The notes under the pieces are model-generated. The model was not told the DNA's origin. It was given only the letters and a program-made list of their open reading frames with translations, and did no database searches. The translations under genes and the position numbers were made by a program. Below are positions 59,948-64,000 of a stretch of 64,000 nt of DNA, piece by piece. The stretch comes from Myxococcales bacterium 68-20. GTDB lineage: Bacteria > Myxococcota_A > Polyangia > Polyangiales > Polyangiaceae. Each line of letters opens with the position of its first letter. Position 1 is the stretch's first letter. The stretch is taken from assembly GCA_001899635.1 (NCBI GenBank), contig MKVQ01000018.1, forward strand, positions 93,369 through 157,368, given 5' to 3'.

Positions 59948-60917
59948 AGCACACCGTTCGCTGGCCAGTGAGGGCGAGGGAGGGCGCAGGGGCAGGCTGC
60001 TTCGTGCAGCTCTGCGTCGCGATCGAGCCCGTCCACTTGAGCGAGCTGAAGTTGTCTTGGCCCGTGTAGGAGCACGAGCCGACGTTGAGAGTGCGGTCGG
60101 GCGTGCCGGTGCAGTTCGACTGGTCGAAGAACTCGATCTTGCCGGTGCACGTCGCTGTGACCTGGCAGCCGCAGGCTCCGCAGGTCAGGTCGAAGTCGGT
60201 GCCTACGAGGTGCTTCGTCGGCGCACTCGCGGGGCAGGTGGCGTCACCGTCCGCGACGAGGCACGCCTTCATGTCCGCGGGCGGGTTGCAGGCGGCCGTG
60301 GGGGCGGTCGCGGACGTAGGCATGCACATGCGCTTGGCCTGCGTCGTGACGGCGCCGCGCGAGGGCAGCCCAGGAGAAGTGCATGCGCCGACGGCGGCAG
60401 TGGGGGCATCGATCTTTGAGTGATCGCCGAAGCGTCCGGCCACATTCCGACAGGCGCCGCCGTTCGGGTCGACCGTGACGCCGGGGGTTCCGCAGGTGCC
60501 GTTTCCGACGCCGGGGTTGCTGTCGTAGTAGCTCTTGATCACCCCGCTCGAGCAGTCGATCGTCGCCGAACAATCGCCGCACGCGCATGCGTTGGCGCCG
60601 GCAGTCGGGTTCTCGACGACGTCACCGGTGGTGAAGTCGTTCGGGCAGGCTCGCGTTGCATCGCCGAAGAGGACGAGCGTGAAGCCCGGCGCCGACGGCA
60701 ACGTGCAGGCGTCGGGGGTACCTGGTCCCGGAGCATCCGGATCGACAGCACCGTCGTGCGGCGTGGATCCATCGGGTCGAGGCGCGCTTCCGTCGCCGAG
60801 CTCGTTCGAAGAGGCGTCCTCGCCGATCCCGTCGTCGCCGGCGCTCCCCGTGACGGTCAGACCGCACGCAGTGAAGCCGACGAGGCCGAGCCCGAGGAAG
60901 ACCACGCGCGCGAGCAT
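59940..60917 (-). CDS. Cys-rich secreted lipoprotein
   Basis: A 325-residue protein with lipobox (VGFTACG, Cys18) and an Asp/Pro-rich linker. The C-terminal 250 residues hold more than 20 Cys in pairs such as CACGDC, CGTPG and CGACGC, which suggests many disulfides. No domain named. It may be a surface protein of the myxobacterial type. ATG 60917 is used; the upstream frame is Arg-rich. Confidence 0.65.
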   Translation of the reverse strand: MLARVVFLGLGLVGFTACGLTVTGSAGDDGIGEDASSNELGDGSAPRPDGSTPHDGAVDPDAPGPGTPDACTLPSAPGFTLVLFGDATRACPNDFTTGDVVENPTAGANACACGDCSATIDCSSGVIKSYYDSNPGVGNGTCGTPGVTVDPNGGACRNVAGRFGDHSKIDAPTAAVGACTSPGLPSRGAVTTQAKRMCMPTSATAPTAACNPPADMKACLVADGDATCPASAPTKHLVGTDFDLTCGACGCQVTATCTGKIEFFDQSNCTGTPDRTLNVGSCSYTGQDNFSSLKWTGSIATQSCTKQPAPAPSLALTGQRTVCCP

Positions 60918-61447
60918 CGCTTCATTATCCAGTCCGTGTCGCCCTCGCGCAACGATCCGCATGTGGAGTGCAGTCCGCGGGCCGGCCCACAGCGGCCCAC
61001 CGGCGCGCCGCTGGCTGCGCATGCGTGCGGACGTTCTCGCGTCACGTCATCGCCATCGTTCCGCCTCCCCGAGTCGACGTGCTCGCGGCGTGCAGGAGAC
61101 GATCGCGACGATCGTTCGTTCGAGCATGCGTGCATCGCGTTCGCGTTCGCGTTCGCGTTCGCGTTCGCGGTCGCGGTCGTGTCGGTGTTCGCGTTCGCGT
61201 CGGCGTTCGCGTTCGCGTCGGTGTTTGCGTTCGCGTCGGTGTTTGCGTTCGCGTCGGTGTTTGCGTTCGTGTCGGTGTTTGCGTTCGCGTGCGAGCTCTC
61301 CGCATGTCGAGCTACCCGACTTCGCGCGCGTCGCGTCGCGTCGCGAGGTCTCGTGTCGCGGCGCTTCGAACGATCGCGTTGCGGCCTTGGTGCGACGAAA
61401 AGAGCGTCGACACGCGCCCGATGCGCGGTAGCCTGTGTGGCCATCGC
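60918..61447. other. Divergent intergenic region with simple repeats
   Basis: The 530 bases between two divergent lipoprotein genes hold a hexanucleotide run and 18-base minisatellite (61136-61290). Open frames there arise only from the repeat. No promoter motif is clear. Confidence 0.5.
61136..61290. repeat. GTTCGC hexamer run and GTTCGCGTCGGTGTTTGC minisatellite
   Basis: GTTCGC repeats about six times and then passes into four to five copies of the 18-base unit GTTCGCGTCGGTGTTTGC, with small changes. Frames through it would give Asn-Ala-Asn-Thr-Asp or Arg-Ser repeats, which are unlikely to be real genes. Confidence 0.85.
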
Positions 61448-61990
61448 ATGGAACGCTCGCGGACGGCCTCGGCCCGGACTCTTGCTGTCGGCTCGCTGCT
61501 TGCTGGTGCCGTCGTCCTGACCTTCTTCGGTGCGACGACATCGACGACCGGTTGTTCCTCGGCGGAGGTCGCGCCTGCGCCCGACGCCGCCAAGCCGGAG
61601 TGCAAGCAAGGACCGTTCACCTTCTTCTGTGAGCCGCCCGCCCCGGGGCAGGACCGCTGCAATACCGGCGCTGGCGCGACGGGCTACCTCTCGCGCCTGC
61701 CGCCGAACACGGACTATCCGGTCGGCTGCGTCGTCAACTTCGTCGGCGCGCGCGACGAGCAGGGCGACTGCAACCTCGAGGCCGTGTGCAAGTGCGTGAT
61801 CGGCGAGATCCCCACCCCGGTGAAGCCGCTCCCCGAAGCTGGACCGCCGGACGATCAGGACGCGGGTGATGCGGGCGATGGGGCGGACGCGGGGGACGCG
61901 TCGGACGACGATGCCGGAACGCAGCCGGAGCCCGTGAAGACGGGACCGGTCTGGCTCTGCGGTGACAGTCTGACGGATCAGGCGAAGTGA
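61448..61990 (+). CDS. Secreted lipoprotein with Asp/Gly linker
   Basis: A 180-residue protein with a signal segment (LAVGSLLAGAVVLTFFG) and a lipobox (TSTTGC), four Cys in the mature part and a C-terminal acidic DAGDAGDGAD segment typical of myxobacterial lipoproteins. No family recognised. A hairpin (62007-62034) follows 17 bases later. Confidence 0.6.
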   Translation: MERSRTASARTLAVGSLLAGAVVLTFFGATTSTTGCSSAEVAPAPDAAKPECKQGPFTFFCEPPAPGQDRCNTGAGATGYLSRLPPNTDYPVGCVVNFVGARDEQGDCNLEAVCKCVIGEIPTPVKPLPEAGPPDDQDAGDAGDGADAGDASDDDAGTQPEPVKTGPVWLCGDSLTDQAK

Positions 61991-62006
61991 CGCGCCGCGC
62001 GTCGAG

Positions 62007-62034
62007 CTCGAGGTGGTCGAGGTCGCACCTCGAG
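62007..62034 (+). terminator. Terminator-like hairpin after the lipoprotein gene
   Basis: CTCGAGGTG and CACCTCGAG form a perfect nine-base stem with a ten-base loop, 17 bases after the stop. No T-tract. Confidence 0.45.
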
Positions 62035-62156
62035 CGCCTGCTCGCGCCCAAGATCGTCTCGACCGTCGGTTCGTAGAAGAGAGCGCGGCGTGAAAGGTCG
62101 CCGCATCCCCGAACGTTGTTCGGGTAGCTCGCTCGCCGCGAGCCTCTTCCACGACG

Positions 62157-62564
62157 ATGCGCCTCCTCCTCCACGTCTGCGCCAGCCTCACCGCCCTCTT
62201 CATCGTTTCCGCGACCGCGACCGCCTCCGCCTCCGCTTCGCCCTCGAACGCCAAGAAGGACGAGCGAGCTCCTCGGCCGACGATCACCTCGACGCGCGAC
62301 GGACGCGACCTCCGCGTCGTCGTCCACGGCGTGACCGACTACTGCTCGAGCGACGCCCAGACGGAGATCTTCCGGACGAGCGACACGATCCGCATCCTCC
62401 ACGACCGCCCCACCCGCGTCTCGAGGTGCATCTCGACGCAGGACCTCACGTTCGTCGTGAAGGACGTGGGCCCGGGCCGGTACCGGATCACCTACGAACG
62501 GATGCCCTACGTGGCGCCCGCCAGCCCGCGCACGGTCGCGTCGGCGATGGTGACCGTCCGCTGA
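62157..62564 (+). CDS. Small secreted hypothetical protein
   Basis: A 135-residue protein with a signal peptide (LLHVCASLTALFIVSATATASASA) and a ~100-residue mature domain of beta-like pattern with two Cys (DYCSSD, SRCIST). Not recognised. The ATG is the first in frame. Confidence 0.55.
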   Translation: MRLLLHVCASLTALFIVSATATASASASPSNAKKDERAPRPTITSTRDGRDLRVVVHGVTDYCSSDAQTEIFRTSDTIRILHDRPTRVSRCISTQDLTFVVKDVGPGRYRITYERMPYVAPASPRTVASAMVTVR

Positions 62565-62701
62565 GCCCGGCCGGCGGCGCTGCGGTCGAGCTCGAACCCC
62601 CCGCCGAGGCGGCCGTTTTCGGGGGCCGGAGCCTGCCGCCGAGCTCGTGCGCTGCCAGCATGCAGTTCGGCTCGCGGCGTGCTATGTCATCCGCGTTCCA
62701 C

Positions 62702-62778
62702 CGGGGAGTCGCACAGTCCGGTAGTGCACAAGCTTTGGGTGCTTGTCGTCGCGGGTTCAAATCCCGCCTCCCCGACCA
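62702..62778 (+). tRNA. tRNA-Pro (anticodon TGG)
   Basis: 77 bases with acceptor CGGGGAG/CTCCCCG. The anticodon stem CAAGC/GCTTG holds loop TTTGGGT (TGG central), T arm GCGGGTTCAAATCCCGC, and an encoded CCA at 62776-62778. Fits tRNA-Pro. Confidence 0.93.
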
Positions 62779-62782
62779 TCTG

Positions 62783-62817
62783 CACACGCGAGCCCGGGTT
62801 CGACGGGGGCGCGTGTG
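62783..62817 (+). terminator. Terminator-like hairpin after tRNA-Pro
   Basis: CACACGCG and CGCGTGTG form a perfect eight-base stem over a GC-rich loop directly after the tRNA. No T-tract. Confidence 0.45.
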
Positions 62818-62928
62818 GTCGTGGACTTTGTGGCTACGCCTCGGCTACACGTCCGGGCGATCGCGGGACGGGTAGGGACAATCGGAGTCGATCGGCGACG
62901 CCCGGGTGCGATAGACTCGTCGAGTCAG

Positions 62929-64000
62929 ATGAGCGGGGGCTCGACCACGACCACTAAGCGTTGCGCCGAGTGCGGGAAGCCAACCGCGAACCCAAAGTTC
63001 TGCGATAAGTCGTGCGCGGCGAGGTTCAACAATCGGCGCACGCCGAAGCGAAAGCCTGAGGGGAAGTGCGGTGGCTGCGGCGCGCCGGTCACATCCGGGA
63101 AGCGGCGCTGCCTCGCCTGCCTGGCCGCTGATGCCGAAGCCGCGAAGGTTCGCGCGGAAGGCATCATCACCGTTCGTCGTCTCGATGGCTCGATGGAGCG
63201 AGTGAAAACGAAGCCGATGTCCCTCAGAACGAGGACGGTCGTGCAGCCGGTCGCGCCCAAACGCCTCGCTCTCTCGACTCCCGCCGCGCGGGTCTTCGAG
63301 CTCGTTCTCGGCCTCCTCGCGGACGGACCAGAATGGCTCCGCCCCGTCGAACGGGCGCGCTACTCCACGTTGTTTCGAGACTTTGCACGCTTTCCTGTTC
63401 GCACGCGCGGTCAGGAGGACCCTACGGAGAGACTTCCCACTGAAGAACTCCCGAGGGCCGCAATCCAGTGGCTTGATGCACTCGCGACAGACGACGACCC
63501 GCTTCTCCTGTCCTTCGGCTTTGACGCCGTTGAATTCTTTTTCGAGCTCGTCACGGGGCGGCACGGTTACGGCAGTGAACCCGACCTCGAACCGATCATC
63601 GATATTCAGCCACCCATCGAGCGCGGCTATTTCTCCGACAAGCGTTCGATGCGGAAGCGCTACACGGAACGCGTGCTGGGGCGCCTTCCTGTCGTGGCGT
63701 GCATACCGCTGGGTGGGAGTATTCGTCGCGAGAACGGCGACGTTCTTATCTCCGGCGGCGAGCTCTTCGGGGTCCAGATCGTGCGTTGCCATCTAAGCGA
63801 GAATCCTGCCTACGAGACCACGCGTCTCGACGTCGAGTGGCCGCGCCTCAAGCCGTTCGATCGCGCGACGGAGTTCTCGTTCCGTTCACGGTTACTCGTC
63901 GCACGAACCGACGCGGGCCAGCTGACACCGTGGGCGCCCGGGATGAGGACGTGCCACGACGAGGGACCCCTGCTGGACCTGCCCGCGCATTGGATCACCG
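62929..64000 (+). CDS. Zinc-finger protein of unknown function (runs off right edge)
   Basis: At least 357 residues, open at the window end. The N-terminus has two Cys pairs (CAECGKP...FCDKSC) and then CGGCGAP...CLAC, typical of small zinc ribbons found in phage and mobile-element proteins. The middle has no known domain. Codon use shows more T-ending codons (TTT, CTT, ATT, GTT) than its neighbours. It lies 150 bases after tRNA-Pro, the usual place for integrated elements, so it may mark the start of an integrated phage or island; no integrase is visible inside the window. Confidence 0.6.
   Translation, partial: MSGGSTTTTKRCAECGKPTANPKFCDKSCAARFNNRRTPKRKPEGKCGGCGAPVTSGKRRCLACLAADAEAAKVRAEGIITVRRLDGSMERVKTKPMSLRTRTVVQPVAPKRLALSTPAARVFELVLGLLADGPEWLRPVERARYSTLFRDFARFPVRTRGQEDPTERLPTEELPRAAIQWLDALATDDDPLLLSFGFDAVEFFFELVTGRHGYGSEPDLEPIIDIQPPIERGYFSDKRSMRKRYTERVLGRLPVVACIPLGGSIRRENGDVLISGGELFGVQIVRCHLSENPAYETTRLDVEWPRLKPFDRATEFSFRSRLLVARTDAGQLTPWAPGMRTCHDEGPLLDLPAHWIT

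Noticed and set aside
60857-62287. Long leftward frame with Asn-Ala-Asn-Thr-Asp repeats
   Set aside because: The repeat peptide is a by-product of the hexamer/18-mer satellite; better-supported lipoprotein genes on both strands occupy the rest.
62845-63792. Large leftward gene opposite the zinc-finger gene
   Set aside because: The + strand frame has clear Cys-pair motifs and is open to the edge; the antisense frame lacks domain features.

Overview
The window is a high-GC bacterial chromosome segment whose content points to a myxobacterium (Myxococcota, probably Polyangia/Sorangiineae). The evidence is the number of lipoproteins with short Asp/Gly-rich linkers, hybrid histidine kinases, sigma-54 activators, PilZ proteins, a fibro-slime domain lipoprotein, and many genes joined by 4-base ATGA overlaps. 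This placement is inference; there is no rRNA or other taxonomic marker here. I recognise two tRNA genes (Ala-CGC and Pro-TGG), no insertion sequence, no CRISPR array and no replication origin.

Layout. 1-8.4 kb: the end of an envelope gene pair (one gene frameshifted), an ECF-like sigma factor with an overlapping membrane protein, and a complete tripartite RND efflux operon (outer-membrane factor, pump, adaptor). 8.4-16.4 kb: a leftward respiratory operon (Ohr-like protein, CcoN, CcoO, monohaem cytochrome c, copper P-type ATPase), preceded by a GAF sigma-54 activator and a sigma-54-type promoter, with a divergent fatty-acid-hydroxylase-type gene. 16.4-26.6 kb: a LURP-one protein, a class D beta-lactamase lipoprotein, the two threonine-catabolism enzymes (SDR-type threonine dehydrogenase and 2-amino-3-ketobutyrate CoA ligase) separated by a macro-domain gene and a three-gene SdpC/SdpA/SdpB-like toxin-maturation operon, then bifunctional TyrA and a PAP2 phosphatase. 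26.8-30.6 kb: a membrane-anchored protein with three DsbA-like domains and a metalloprotease-like lipoprotein. 30.9-48 kb: a signalling block with three histidine kinases, a KAS III-like enzyme, a ThDP-dependent synthase, an HTH-receiver fusion, a CBS protein, a receiver-EAL phosphodiesterase, PilZ, a sigma-28-like factor and two more sigma-54 activators. 48-58 kb: PilZ, a second triple-DsbA protein fused to an FKBP domain, AraC regulator, DUF420-like protein, aspartate kinase, fibro-slime lipoprotein, endonuclease V, and a FliO-FliP pair. 58-64 kb: tRNA-Ala, repeat-rich non-coding DNA, small lipoproteins, tRNA-Pro, and a zinc-finger gene running off the right edge that may begin an integrated element.

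How the genes work together. The oxidase operon, its Cu ATPase and its sigma-54 activator form a plausible regulated high-affinity respiration unit. The Sdp-like operon is the best candidate for a little-described system: a lipoprotein SdpC homologue with a long Gly-Tyr-Asp repeat, its two processing partners, and a hairpin that masks the sdpC ribosome-binding site. The 34-41 kb block places two carbon-carbon bond-forming enzymes beside orphan sensor kinases and may make and sense a small signal molecule; this is inference only.
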